A stretch of DNA of 34,462 nucleotides from a virus, in the IMG/VR virus record IMGVR_UViG_3300036832_000888, positions 1 through 34,462 of that record. One strand, written 5' to 3'. Of this stretch, positions 13,207 through 21,965 are shown in pieces. The notes beneath the pieces were generated by a model that was not told the origin of the DNA, made no database searches, and was given only the letters and a program-made list of their open reading frames with translations. The first letter of the stretch is position 1. Each line of letters opens with the position of its first letter. The position numbers were made by a program, and so were the translations under genes.

Positions 13207-13460
13207 AAGACAACCGCTCCACTCGAGCGATTGACCTCCGAGTTTTCGCAGACGCGCTCCGCACGTATCACGAAGCCAGCGCCAACATACGGAAACACGG
13301 CGCAATCGTGATGCACCCGCGCACCGGCGCACCGCTCGAGAACCCGTATTTAAAAGTGCAGGAGAAGGCCGGCGCAGTTTTGACGCGCATGCGCAGTATC
13401 CGCGCCGATCGCATCAGCGCTTTACTCGCCGACGCACCCGCAGAACGAACCACCGAATAA
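13173..13460 (+). CDS. Small terminase-like protein, P27-type part (95 aa)
   Basis: ATG 13173. Residues about 20-75 (RVFADALRTYHEASANIRKHGAIVMHPRTGAPLENPYLKV, then QEKAGAVLTRMRSI) resemble the middle and C-terminal part of P27-family small terminase subunits, where a tyrosine-rich helix is followed by G-x-hP-x-NP. The N-terminal DNA-binding arm of that family is missing. It overlaps the next gene (itself small-terminase-like) by TAATG, so the two could form one functional unit. Confidence 0.6.
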   Translation: MAEIDIEAELRKDNRSTRAIDLRVFADALRTYHEASANIRKHGAIVMHPRTGAPLENPYLKVQEKAGAVLTRMRSIRADRISALLADAPAERTTE

Positions 13461-13876
13461 TGGCACGCCCACGAAAACCCACTGCCCTGTTAGAGCTCAC
13501 CGGAGCTTTCAAACACGACCCGCAGCGACGCCGGCCCGACGAACCGAAACCCGATGGACCGCTAGGACCGCCGCCGGCAGCGTTCGGCGATGACCTCGAG
13601 CTAAAAAGTATCTGGGAAGAACTCGCCGAAATTGTACCGGCTAACGTCCTCACCTCCGCCGATAGATGGCTTGTTGAGCTCACCTGCAGAGTAATGATGC
13701 AAATCCGATCCGGCGAAACCGTAGCAGCGAAAGAAGGCGTTTTACTGAATTGCCTATCTCGCATGGGATTAACCCCCGCCGATCGCTCGAGGATTACGCT
13801 CGAGCCCAAAGGCAAATCGACTTTTGACGACTTAGCAGCCCTGGCACGTGAAACGGAAAATATCCGGACCCAGTGA
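13460..13876 (+). CDS. terS: Terminase small subunit (138 aa)
   Basis: Recognises phage DNA and delivers it to TerL. The sequence has the TerS layout: basic MARPRKPTALLELTGAFKHDPQRR, a proline-rich linker (GPLGPPPAAF), a helical oligomerisation core (LKSIWEELAEIVPANVLTSADRWLVELTC) and the P27-like signature LSRMGLTPADRSRI near residues 106-120. The gene lies directly before TerL and overlaps it by 29 bases, the expected arrangement. No ATPase motif is present. Confidence 0.8.
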   Translation: MARPRKPTALLELTGAFKHDPQRRRPDEPKPDGPLGPPPAAFGDDLELKSIWEELAEIVPANVLTSADRWLVELTCRVMMQIRSGETVAAKEGVLLNCLSRMGLTPADRSRITLEPKGKSTFDDLAALARETENIRTQ

Positions 13877-15596
13877 GACGGCCGAGGCGAGCAGCAGTAT
13901 AGCGTCACACGTCGAACGAGCCCACCGCTACGCGGCCGATGTCACCGCCGGCAAAATTCTTGCCTGCAAATGGGTAAAACTCGCGTGTCAACGGCACCTG
14001 AACGACCTCGAGCAATCGAAGACGGACGAAAGTTATCCCTACCGTTTCGATGAGCACAAAGCCGCGCGTATCTGCCGTTTCGTTGAAAGCCTACCGCACG
14101 TAAAGGGCGACTGGGCAAGAAAAGACGGCCGAAATCTCCAGATCCGACTTGAAGACTGGCAATGCTTCATTTATTGCGCGGTTTTCGGATGGATACGCCG
14201 CGATAACCGGACGCGCCGTTTTCGCAAAGCCTATATTTGTGTGCCCCGGAAGAACGGCAAATCCGCCCTATCCGCGGGATTAGGGCTTTACATGCTCGCC
14301 GCCGATGGAGAAGCCGGCGCCGAAGTCTACACCGGCGCCACCTGTGAGCGCCAAGCGTGGGAAGTTTTCCGGCCCGCAAAGCAAATGCTCGAGCGGACTC
14401 CGCAACTGCAGCAGCTTTTCGGCATCAAAGCCGGCGCCCGAAATTTGCACACGCCGGAACACGGCGGCAGATTTCAGCCGCTAGTAGGCGACCCCGGAGA
14501 CGGCGCCTCGCCGAGCTGCGGAATTGTCGACGAATACCACGAGCACCGCACAGACCGCCTTTACGACACCCTGCTAACCGGCATGGGAGCCCGGCTTCAG
14601 CCGCTTCTATGGATTATCACGACGGCCGGCAGCAACACCGGCGGCCCTTGCCGCAGTTTTCAAACGGATTGCGAGAAGGTACTCGAGGGAATCGTTGAGC
14701 AAGATGACCTTTTCGCGATCATTTACACGATTGACGAAGGCGACGACTGGACCAGTGAAGAAGCTCTCCGCAAAGCGAACCCGAATTACGACGTTTCCGT
14801 TTACGGTTCGTTTTTAAAAGCCGAGCAAGCCGCGGCACTTGCGAGCGCACGCAAACAGAGCGTATTTCAGACCAAACATTTAAACGTTTGGGTTGGAGCC
14901 TCAGTCGCGTGGCTCAATATGACGCAATGGCGCGCCCTCGCCGATCCGACGCTAAATGAAGACGACCTCCGCGGCTGTTCTTGCTCGATGGCAGCGGACC
15001 TCTCGAGCAAGCTCGACATTACCGCAGTAGTTCGTGTCTATCGGAAAAAAATCGAACGCCTAGACCACTTTTACGTCTTCGCCCGTTTCTATGTGCCCGC
15101 AGAACGGGTAAAGGACCCGGAACGCACGCAGTACCCGACCTGGAAAAACTCCGGACACCTGACGACGACGCCCGGCAACGTGCTCGATTACGATTTCATC
15201 GCCGACGACGCGATAAGCGATATCAAACGCTCGAAAGTCGCTGAATTCGGCTTTGACCCTTGGAACGCGGAACAATTCGCCCAACGAATCGCGAAAGAAA
15301 CACCCGCGACGCCCGTTGAAATCCCGCAGCAGGTTCGGCACTTATCCGAACCAATGAAACAGCTCGAGGCCTTAACGATAGACGGCCGGATTCACCACGA
15401 CGGCAACCCGGTACTCGCCTGGATGCTATCGAACGTGGTTGCTCGCATCGACGCGAAAGGCAACATTTACCCGAATAAAGAACGCGCACAAAACAGCATT
15501 GACGGCGCCGTAGCTCTGATTATGGCGCTATCGCGTGAGCTCAAGCGCATCGCCGCCCGCTCTGTTTACGCCATACGCGGATTAAGAACTCTGTGA
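13848..15596 (+). CDS. terL: Terminase large subunit, HK97-like (582 aa)
   Basis: The packaging motor and nuclease. Walker A VPRKNGKS is at 132-139, Walker B CGIVDEYHEH at 224-233 (D228-E229 for ATP hydrolysis), and the coupling motif ITTAGSN at 257-263. The C-terminal RNase H-like nuclease contains AADLSSKLD (D384), EFGFDPWNA (around 470) and NSIDGAVALIMAL near the end, giving the acidic metal ligands. Length is normal for Terminase_1 proteins. GTG 13848 is the first plausible start, overlapping TerS. HK97-type enzymes usually cut at cos, often with an HNH partner. Confidence 0.95.
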   Translation: MKRKISGPSETAEASSSIASHVERAHRYAADVTAGKILACKWVKLACQRHLNDLEQSKTDESYPYRFDEHKAARICRFVESLPHVKGDWARKDGRNLQIRLEDWQCFIYCAVFGWIRRDNRTRRFRKAYICVPRKNGKSALSAGLGLYMLAADGEAGAEVYTGATCERQAWEVFRPAKQMLERTPQLQQLFGIKAGARNLHTPEHGGRFQPLVGDPGDGASPSCGIVDEYHEHRTDRLYDTLLTGMGARLQPLLWIITTAGSNTGGPCRSFQTDCEKVLEGIVEQDDLFAIIYTIDEGDDWTSEEALRKANPNYDVSVYGSFLKAEQAAALASARKQSVFQTKHLNVWVGASVAWLNMTQWRALADPTLNEDDLRGCSCSMAADLSSKLDITAVVRVYRKKIERLDHFYVFARFYVPAERVKDPERTQYPTWKNSGHLTTTPGNVLDYDFIADDAISDIKRSKVAEFGFDPWNAEQFAQRIAKETPATPVEIPQQVRHLSEPMKQLEALTIDGRIHHDGNPVLAWMLSNVVARIDAKGNIYPNKERAQNSIDGAVALIMALSRELKRIAARSVYAIRGLRTL

Positions 15597-15763
15597 AACA
15601 TTTCGACTTGCAAGACCTGTTATTAGCCGCCGGCCTATGCTCCATTTTCGGCGGCATCTATTCGATTTACCGGCCCGCCGCGTTCATCGCCGCCGGCGCC
15701 GCACTGATCAGCTTCGCGCTCCTGATTCAATTCGCACGCAACCGCCGCAAGGATTCAAAATAA
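15593..15763 (+). CDS. Small two-TM membrane protein between TerL and portal (56 aa)
   Basis: GTG 15593 overlaps the TerL stop (GTGA), and the stop TAA shares a base with the portal ATG (TAATG). Two hydrophobic segments, LLLAAGLCSIFGGIYSIY and AAFIAAGAALISFALLIQF, are joined by a short YRPA turn and followed by a basic RNRRK tail. Small two-helix proteins occur at this position in many HK97-like phages without known function. It could act at the membrane, for instance as an antiholin, but nothing in the sequence decides this. Confidence 0.6.
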   Translation: MKHFDLQDLLLAAGLCSIFGGIYSIYRPAAFIAAGAALISFALLIQFARNRRKDSK

Positions 15764-17361
15764 TGGGACTACTCACCCGCGCACTCGGAATTCACGCGGT
15801 ATCGCTCGAGGACCCCGGCACCCCGTTACAACCCTACTCTTCATTGCTCGAATCGATGGGACTCGGAAGAAGCGACGCCGGAGTGGTAGTCAGCGAAAAA
15901 CAAGCGCTCCGCCTCGCGACGGTTTACGCCGCTATCAAACTTATTTCGGAAGACCTTGCTTCACTCCCGCTTGGGATCTACCAGCGGATGCCCGACCAAA
16001 GCGTGAGAGAGGCATACGAACACAAAAGCTATCCACTGCTACACGACTCGCCGGCACCGCACTTTACAGCGATGACGATGAGAGAGGCCTGGATTGCATC
16101 GGCCCTCACCTGGGGAAACGGTTATCTACTCATCGTTCGTGACCGCGCCGGCCGGCCGCTCCGCCTTGCACTACTCGCACCAGACAAAACCTCCGCCATC
16201 AAATTAAAAGACGGCGGCCTAGCCTACGTTACGACCCAAACCGACAGCGGCGACCCCGCACCGATCGCCCCGGAAAACCTATTGCACCTCCGCGGCACAA
16301 CGTTAGACGGAATTTCCGGAATCTCACCAATCCGAAATTGCATGCAAGCGATGGGATTAGCCATCGCCGCGGAAAAGTTCGGCGCCTTGTTTTTCGGCAA
16401 CGGAGCAAGATCCACCGGAGCACTCGAACACCCCGGAATCCTTGACGAAGAAGCCTACGGCCGCCTCAAAGCGAGCACGCAGCAATGGGCGACCGGCGAC
16501 CAGGCACTACGCCCGATCATTTTGGAAGAGGGGATGAAATGGAGCCAAATAACCATCGCCCCCGAAGAGGCGCAATTTTTGGAGACGCGAAAATTTCAGC
16601 GCTCCGAAATCGCCGCCATCTATCGCGTACCGCTTCATATGTTGCAAGACCTGGAACGCTCGACAAATAACAACATCGAGCACCAGAGCCTTGATTACGT
16701 GCGCCACACGCTACGACCGTGGGCAGTGCGAATCGAGCAGGAAGCAAACCTAAAGCTCCTCACGCGACCGTTTTACACCGAGCACGACTTTCAAGACCTG
16801 CTGAGAGGCGACTTTGCGAGCCAAACGGAGGGTTTCGCCACCCTACGCGCCGCGGGAATCTACTCAGCAAACGATATCCGAAGACGGTTACGTGAAAATC
16901 CGATACCGGCCGAGGAGGGAGGCGACATCCGTTTAGCCCCGCTGAACATGATGAACCTCGCCCAACTCGCCGCCGGCCAACCGGCCACCCCCCCGAATAG
17001 CCAAAGCAATTCGGAGGCAGCCGACGCGGACACACAAGCCGTCTTTCGGATGCGAATCGAACACGCCTACCGCCGCCTGATTAGAGACGCGATCGGACGC
17101 ACCACGAACCGCAAAGGCGACCTCACCGGCTTTACCAATGCCGCGTTTACTCCAATTTTCTCGAGCATGGCAGAGGCAATGCTCGCCCTCGCCGACTTGC
17201 CGGCCACCACTTTGAGCGACCAGCAAAGCACTGAGATTTCGCGCTATGCCGCACAACTGGCCATCACTGCAAAATCCTGGACACCGCAGAACGCCGCCGA
17301 GATAGCCACTTCGCTCACCGCCGAAGCATTTACCCACCTCGCCGCAATCATCGCCCTTTAA
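15763..17361 (+). CDS. Portal protein, HK97 family (532 aa)
   Basis: Forms the dodecameric ring through which DNA enters and leaves the head. Family features include LRLATVYAAIKLISEDLASLPLGIYQR near the N-terminus, WGNGYLLIVRDRAGRP, the LHLRG segment, IEHQSLDYVRHTLRPWAVRIEQEAN, and the C-terminal Asn-rich portion. ATG 15763 (MGLLTRALG) is the natural start; upstream codons of the open frame shadow the small membrane protein. The last 120 residues are helical and alanine-rich. Placement between TerL and protease is canonical. Confidence 0.93.
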   Translation: MGLLTRALGIHAVSLEDPGTPLQPYSSLLESMGLGRSDAGVVVSEKQALRLATVYAAIKLISEDLASLPLGIYQRMPDQSVREAYEHKSYPLLHDSPAPHFTAMTMREAWIASALTWGNGYLLIVRDRAGRPLRLALLAPDKTSAIKLKDGGLAYVTTQTDSGDPAPIAPENLLHLRGTTLDGISGISPIRNCMQAMGLAIAAEKFGALFFGNGARSTGALEHPGILDEEAYGRLKASTQQWATGDQALRPIILEEGMKWSQITIAPEEAQFLETRKFQRSEIAAIYRVPLHMLQDLERSTNNNIEHQSLDYVRHTLRPWAVRIEQEANLKLLTRPFYTEHDFQDLLRGDFASQTEGFATLRAAGIYSANDIRRRLRENPIPAEEGGDIRLAPLNMMNLAQLAAGQPATPPNSQSNSEAADADTQAVFRMRIEHAYRRLIRDAIGRTTNRKGDLTGFTNAAFTPIFSSMAEAMLALADLPATTLSDQQSTEISRYAAQLAITAKSWTPQNAAEIATSLTAEAFTHLAAIIAL

Positions 17362-17380
17362 AAGAAACGAAACGAACAAC

Positions 17381-18259
17381 ATGAGGACACACCAACCCGC
17401 TCGAACTGTATTCTCCGCGGCCACCAAGGGGAAAACGCTCGAGCTCTATTGCTACGGAGCCATCGGCGCCGGCTATTTTAGCGAAGGATTTACCGCGGCC
17501 GATGTCGCGAACGCCATCAAAGAGGCCGGCACATTTAGCGCGATCGCACTACGCATAAACTCGCCCGGCGGAGATGCGTTTGAAGGTATCGCGATCTACA
17601 ACTTACTCCGCTCGCAAAAGAAGAACATCACAGTATCCGTTGACGGACTCGCCGCTTCAGCCGCCTCAATTATTGCGATGGCCGGCGACCGAATCGAAAT
17701 CGGCAGCAACGCGATGATTATGATTCATAACGCGTGGAGCCTGGCGGCCGGCGACGCGAAAGAACTCCGAGCACAAGCCGACATTCTCGAAAAAGCGTCT
17801 ACTTCGATCGCCCAGACCTACACCGAGCGAACCGGCAAAACGCTCGAGGACATTACCGCGATGATGGACGCGGAAACGTGGTTATCGGCAGAAGACTCGC
17901 TCGAGCATGGTTTCGCCGATGCACTCCAAGAGCAGAGCGACGCCGGCGCCCAATCACGAACGCGTCACAATCTGAAGGCCTTCAAATTCAAAAACACGCC
18001 CGCGGCCCTGCAAAGCGAGAGCGACGAAGAGTGTAACTGTACCTGCCCGGCATGCGAAAAAGGCGACTGCCCGGATTGCACGGAGCCGAATTGTGATGAT
18101 CCCGGCTGTAGTTGCGAAGCACAAAACACCACTGCCACCCCGAAAAGTGGTGACAAAGGTGACAAAAGCCCGGAGACGGCACCCGCCGGCGCCGCCGCCG
18201 CTACCCCGTCGAATCTGAGCAATTACGAAGCCCGAACCCGGCTACTCAAAAAAGTTTAA
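17381..18259 (+). CDS. ClpP-like prohead protease with Cys-rich tail (292 aa)
   Basis: Cleaves capsid/scaffold during head maturation. The S14 (ClpP) triad is S93 in GLAAS, H116 in MIHNAWS and D163 in MDAETWLSA; INSPGGDAFEGIAIYNLLR at about 60-77 is the substrate-strand region. After the protease domain the sequence continues into a tail with nine cysteines between residues 218 and 245 (CNCTCPAC...CPDC...C...CSC), suggesting a zinc-binding module. It lies between portal and capsid genes as expected. Acidic, low-complexity residues close the protein. Confidence 0.92.
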   Translation: MRTHQPARTVFSAATKGKTLELYCYGAIGAGYFSEGFTAADVANAIKEAGTFSAIALRINSPGGDAFEGIAIYNLLRSQKKNITVSVDGLAASAASIIAMAGDRIEIGSNAMIMIHNAWSLAAGDAKELRAQADILEKASTSIAQTYTERTGKTLEDITAMMDAETWLSAEDSLEHGFADALQEQSDAGAQSRTRHNLKAFKFKNTPAALQSESDEECNCTCPACEKGDCPDCTEPNCDDPGCSCEAQNTTATPKSGDKGDKSPETAPAGAAAATPSNLSNYEARTRLLKKV

Positions 18260-18382
18260 AGCCTAAATCCTCTGCGCAAAACCGGCACCCCCGCCAACGC
18301 TGAGGATGGCAAGCGAAGCAACGGCCCGCACGGAGCGAGCCGCCGGCGCGCAAAACCAACCCCCACCCCCAAAGGAAACACG

Positions 18383-19660
18383 ATGTACGCAAAAGTAATT
18401 CGCGATCGCATGGCGAAGCTTGCCCATGACATGCGCGCCATTGTCGAGACTGCTAAATCTCAAGACAATCGAGGACTCACGACCGAAGAGGCCGAAAAAT
18501 TTGATGCGATGGAAGTAGACTACTCCGCGCTCGAGGCATCCCTCGCACGCGCGGAAAAGTCAGACAACCTCAACGCCTCATTGCGTGAGCAAGATCCGGC
18601 ATTTAACGGAATCGGCGCCGGCGCCCCGAGCTCGCAGAAAAAAGACGATCGAGACCCCCACGCCGTTGCATTCAGCAAATACCTTCGCGGCGGCATGGAA
18701 GCACTGAACCAAGAAGAACGCCAGATTATGGCGCGAAACATGGTTACTGTGCAAAACACCATGAGCACCACGACCGGAAGCCAAGGCGGATATACAGTTC
18801 CGCAGTCATTCAGCGACCAGCTCGAGCAGGCTCAGAAGTGGTTCGGCGGAATCGATGGCACCGTCGAGCAATTCATGACCGACACCGGCGCGCCGCTACC
18901 CTGGCCCACCGATAACGACACTGCGCAGACCGGCGAAGTGATCGGACAGAACACAGCCGTAGCCTCGCAGGACATCGCATTCAACCAGGTTATTTTCGGC
19001 AGCTTCATTTTCAGTTCGAAGTTGGTGAAAGTTCCCCTCGCGTTGATGCAGGACAGCTATTTCAACGTGGATAGCTATCTCGCAAGCAAACTCGGTACGA
19101 GACTCGGACGAATCAAAAACACGAAATTCACCGTGGGCGCAGGAACCACCGAACCCCTCGGTATCCAGGCGGCCGCAGTCGCAGCCGGCAACACCTTCAC
19201 CCCGACGACCGGCAACGCAACCTCCGTTTCTTACGATTCGTTGGTGGAACTCGAGCACGCCGTTGACCCGGCCTATCGGAACGAGCCGACCGCGGCTTAT
19301 ATGTTCCACGACAGCACGCTAAAGGCAATCAAAAAGTTGAAGGACGGCCAGAGCCGCCCGATTTGGCTACCGCTGACCGACAGCAGCTTGACCAACTCCA
19401 CCGGCGCAACGATCCTGAATCACAAATATGTGATCAACAACGACATGCCAGTGATGGCAGCGAACGCGAACAGTATCTTATTCGGCGATTTGTCGAAATA
19501 CAAGGTGCGCAACATCGCCGGCGGAACGAGCATTCTCCGTCTCGTCGAGCGTTACGCCGAATTTTTGCAAGTTGGATACATCGCGTTCACACGCGCCGAT
19601 GGCAACTTGATCGATGCCGGAACGCACCCGATAGCCGTTTACACCAACAGCGCCACGTAA
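18383..19660 (+). CDS. Major capsid protein, HK97 fold (425 aa)
   Basis: ATG 18383 follows AAAGGA. The first 110 residues form a coiled-coil delta domain acting as an internal scaffold (KLAHDMRAIVETAKSQ, KFDAMEVDYSALEASLARAEK). The capsid core follows: GSQGGYTVPQSFSDQL, TDTGAPLPWPTDND, FSSKLVKVPLALMQDSYFNVDSYL, GTTEPLGI, and the C-terminal GDLSKYKVRN ... RLVERYAEFLQVGYIAFTRADG. Cleavage by the adjacent protease would remove the N-terminal domain. A strong terminator follows. Confidence 0.95.
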   Translation: MYAKVIRDRMAKLAHDMRAIVETAKSQDNRGLTTEEAEKFDAMEVDYSALEASLARAEKSDNLNASLREQDPAFNGIGAGAPSSQKKDDRDPHAVAFSKYLRGGMEALNQEERQIMARNMVTVQNTMSTTTGSQGGYTVPQSFSDQLEQAQKWFGGIDGTVEQFMTDTGAPLPWPTDNDTAQTGEVIGQNTAVASQDIAFNQVIFGSFIFSSKLVKVPLALMQDSYFNVDSYLASKLGTRLGRIKNTKFTVGAGTTEPLGIQAAAVAAGNTFTPTTGNATSVSYDSLVELEHAVDPAYRNEPTAAYMFHDSTLKAIKKLKDGQSRPIWLPLTDSSLTNSTGATILNHKYVINNDMPVMAANANSILFGDLSKYKVRNIAGGTSILRLVERYAEFLQVGYIAFTRADGNLIDAGTHPIAVYTNSAT

Positions 19661-19687
19661 TCACGCGCTCTAGACCCCATTCAATGC

Positions 19688-19722
19688 GGAGTGGCCCGAA
19701 TTTTGGGCCACTCCTTTTTTTT
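19688..19722 (+). terminator. Strong Rho-independent terminator after the capsid gene
   Basis: Perfect 10-bp stem GGAGTGGCCC (19688-19697) / GGGCCACTCC (19705-19714), 7-base loop, then eight T (19715-19722). It lies 27 bases after the capsid stop and only eight bases before the next gene, so it may partly uncouple the very highly expressed capsid gene from the tail genes. Confidence 0.9.
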
Positions 19723-19730
19723 GCCCTCCG

Positions 19731-19919
19731 ATGAAAAACAGAAAAATCCGTTTCCTCTCGAGCATTGCCGGCAACGAAGACCCGCGTTACGACCTCCGCA
19801 CCTTCGGATTTCAGACCGGCGACCTGGCCGAGCTCCACCCCGATCTAGCCGCGGCCTGGATTGCGTCCGGAATCGCGGAAGATGCGGCCCCGGCAACAGC
19901 AGCACCCAAGAAAAAATAA
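19731..19919 (+). CDS. Small head-associated protein (62 aa)
   Basis: ATG 19731. The pattern MKNRKIRFLSSIAGNEDPRYDLR...GDLAELHPDLAAAWIASGIAE matches a frequent short phage protein found between the capsid and head-tail connector genes; its beta-hairpin plus helix layout includes the AWI.SGIA end. Role is unproven, presumably a head accessory factor. A lysine/alanine tail follows. It ends directly at the start of the connector gene. Confidence 0.7.
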   Translation: MKNRKIRFLSSIAGNEDPRYDLRTFGFQTGDLAELHPDLAAAWIASGIAEDAAPATAAPKKK

Positions 19920-20573
19920 ATGTCACTCGTTACCATTCAGGACCCGGCAGCCGAACCCGTTTTGCTCGATGAGCTCAAGGCATATCTACGCGTCGATGCG
20001 TCGGACACCTCGAACGACTCCACCATTACCGCGCTCGCCAAAGGCGCCCGCTTTTACGCGGAACACTTCACCCGGCGCCGCTTCATTACCCAAAAAGTCG
20101 CAATGAAGATGGATTTTTTCCCCGGCTACATCGGCGGCAAACTCCCCGGACAGATGGTTGCACAAACTTATTTCGCCGGCCCCTCGCCGCTAATGATCGG
20201 CCTGAATTTTGCGATTGTTTTACCCTATCCGCCCGTTCAGTCGATCGACACGTTCAGCTATCTCGACCCCTCGAGCGGAACGCCTATCATTTTGCAGCCG
20301 AACAGCGATTACATCGCCGACCTTGCGAGCAACCCCGCGCGCCTCACGCCGCCCTATGCGCAAATGTGGCCAGTCGCGCGTGTCGAACCGGAATCAGTCT
20401 CAGTAAATTTCACGTGCGGATACGGCCCCGATGGTTCAGCCGTCCCCGAGCCCATCAAGATCGCAATCAAGCAACTCACCCTTTACTGGTATGAGAACCG
20501 CATCCCCAACGACGAGAACATTCCGAAGAGTGTAACCGCGCTCCTCTGGCCCTATCGCAACCTCCGGTTTTAA
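19920..20573 (+). CDS. Head-tail connector protein, gp6-like (217 aa)
   Basis: Belongs to the HK97 gp6 / SPP1 gp15-like connectors that form a ring under the portal. Recognisable parts are the N-terminal helices (EPVLLDELKAYLRVDASDTSNDSTITALAKGARFYAEHFTRRRFI) and the later segment FTCGYGPDGSAVPEPIKIAIKQLTLYWYENR. The middle insertion is rich in proline and aromatic residues. It is longer than the usual family size of about 100-200. Position after capsid genes is canonical. Confidence 0.85.
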   Translation: MSLVTIQDPAAEPVLLDELKAYLRVDASDTSNDSTITALAKGARFYAEHFTRRRFITQKVAMKMDFFPGYIGGKLPGQMVAQTYFAGPSPLMIGLNFAIVLPYPPVQSIDTFSYLDPSSGTPIILQPNSDYIADLASNPARLTPPYAQMWPVARVEPESVSVNFTCGYGPDGSAVPEPIKIAIKQLTLYWYENRIPNDENIPKSVTALLWPYRNLRF

Positions 20574-20575
20574 CT

Positions 20576-20920
20576 ATGTGGCCCTCACTTGAACCCGGAG
20601 AGCTGCGCCACCGCATTCAAATTCAGCAGCAGACCTCGAGCCCCGATGGATTCGGACAGCCTCAACCGACCTGGACCACGATTGTCGATGCGTGGGCAAG
20701 AATTGAAGCGCTCAGCGAGAAAGAGCTCTACCAGAACGGCCAACTCACCTCGCAAGTGAGTCACACAATTACGCTCCGTTATCCGGCCGGCGCCACCGTC
20801 ACCGCTGGAATGAGAGTCACCTACGGAAGCCACGTCTACCACGTGCAAGCCGCGAACAATCTCGAACAGCGCAACACCGTTTTAAAGCTACTCGTACTCG
20901 AAATCAACGCCGCCGCATGA
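20576..20920 (+). CDS. Head-tail adaptor / head closure protein (114 aa)
   Basis: Belongs to the phage head-tail joining family (SPP1 gp16 type). Signature: ELRHRIQIQQQTSSPDGFGQPQPTWTTIVDAWARIEALS, a beta-barrel opening, then ITLRYPAGATVTAGMRVTYGSHVYHVQAANNLEQRNTVLKLLVLE. Length is typical. It is coupled to the next gene by a four-base overlap (20917-20920). Confidence 0.88.
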   Translation: MWPSLEPGELRHRIQIQQQTSSPDGFGQPQPTWTTIVDAWARIEALSEKELYQNGQLTSQVSHTITLRYPAGATVTAGMRVTYGSHVYHVQAANNLEQRNTVLKLLVLEINAAA

Positions 20921-21528
20921 TCCTAGTTAGCGCGATTATGCCGACCCGCGGCCGGCCCGAGTGGGCCCCGCAGTGTGTAAGGCACTGGGAAAAACAGTAC
21001 TGGCCCGAGACCGAGTTAATCGTAATCGACGACGCCGACGCGCCCAGTTTTCCGGACGGACTCACCGGCCGGCGCATCCAGTATCACCGAACCGAGACGC
21101 GCCTCACCATCGGAGCAAAACGTAACCTCGCCGCCTCACTTTCTAGCGGCCTGGCCATCGCTCATTTTGACGATGACGACACCTACGCGCCCGACCGCAT
21201 CACCGATCAAATCGAGCGACTACTCGCCAGCCACAAGAGCGTAACCGGCTACGTGAATCTCCATTTCACGGACGGCCGGCACTGGTGGAGGAACACCAAC
21301 CAGCCCGGCGGATTCGGCGCCTCGCTCTGTTATTGGCGCGCCTGGTGGAAGACTCATCCGTTTCCGGACCTGAACCACGGCGAAGACTGGCATTTCGCGC
21401 AGGAAGCCACCCGCGCCCGGCAATTCATTGCAGCCGACGCCGGCGCCATGATGCACGCCACGATACACAGCGCCAACACATCGCCGCGCGTAATCGGCGC
21501 CGGATGGGAGCCGATCAAAACCAAATGA
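20917..21528 (+). CDS. Glycosyltransferase family 2-like protein in the head-tail module (203 aa)
   Basis: A GT-A fold is indicated by VSAIMPTRGRPEWAPQCVRHW, ELIVIDDADA, GAKRNLAASLSSGLAIAHFDDDDTYAPDRI (DxD metal site), and a C-terminal part with HGEDWHFAQEATRARQF, where the ED pair fits the general base position. It overlaps its neighbours on both sides by four bases, so it is expressed with structural genes. Glycosylating a virion protein such as capsid or tail tube would be consistent; acceptor and sugar are unknown. It is a different type from that at 11023. Confidence 0.85.
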   Translation: MILVSAIMPTRGRPEWAPQCVRHWEKQYWPETELIVIDDADAPSFPDGLTGRRIQYHRTETRLTIGAKRNLAASLSSGLAIAHFDDDDTYAPDRITDQIERLLASHKSVTGYVNLHFTDGRHWWRNTNQPGGFGASLCYWRAWWKTHPFPDLNHGEDWHFAQEATRARQFIAADAGAMMHATIHSANTSPRVIGAGWEPIKTK

Positions 21529-21917
21529 TTGAACAGGGAATCTATAACCTACTCGCCGGCAACGCCGGACTCACGGCAATTGTGGGAGATCGTATCTATC
21601 CCGTTGTCGTGCCCGAGCCGACCGTTTACCCCTGCCTGAGTTACACCGGCATTACCTCGAGCTCCGCCTATACCTTTGACCGGCGATCGCACGACACCAA
21701 ACGAATTCAATTCGACGCGTGGGCAACGTCCTACAGCGATGCGAAAAGCATATTGCACGCGTTAAAGCTCGCGCTCGATACTCTTTCCGGCACGCTCAGC
21801 GACGGAACCCGGCTACTCGCCGCTTTCAGTGACCAAGAAATTGACCACTTCGAAAGCGACGGCAGAATCTACCGCAGTCTTGCGGAGTACACCTTCGAAT
21901 ACATCGAAGCAGCATAA
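21525..21917 (+). CDS. Tail completion / neck protein, DUF3168-like (130 aa)
   Basis: ATG 21525 overlaps the previous stop (ATGA). MIEQGIYNLLAGNAGLTAIVGDRIYPVVVPEPTVYPCLSYTGI is typical of DUF3168; RIQFDAWATSYSDAKSILHALKLAL and the closing beta strands complete the fold. Such proteins join the tail tube terminator region to the head. Length fits the family. Upstream codons of the frame shadow the glycosyltransferase. Confidence 0.85.
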   Translation: MIEQGIYNLLAGNAGLTAIVGDRIYPVVVPEPTVYPCLSYTGITSSSAYTFDRRSHDTKRIQFDAWATSYSDAKSILHALKLALDTLSGTLSDGTRLLAAFSDQEIDHFESDGRIYRSLAEYTFEYIEAA

Positions 21918-21965
21918 GGCCCCCGGCCCTTTCAAACACCCCCTTTTAGGAGAAACAACCAAACC

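Noticed and set aside
13414-13908. Minus-strand open frame opposite the terminase small subunit
   Set aside because: Serine/arginine-rich shadow of a clearly recognisable TerS gene.
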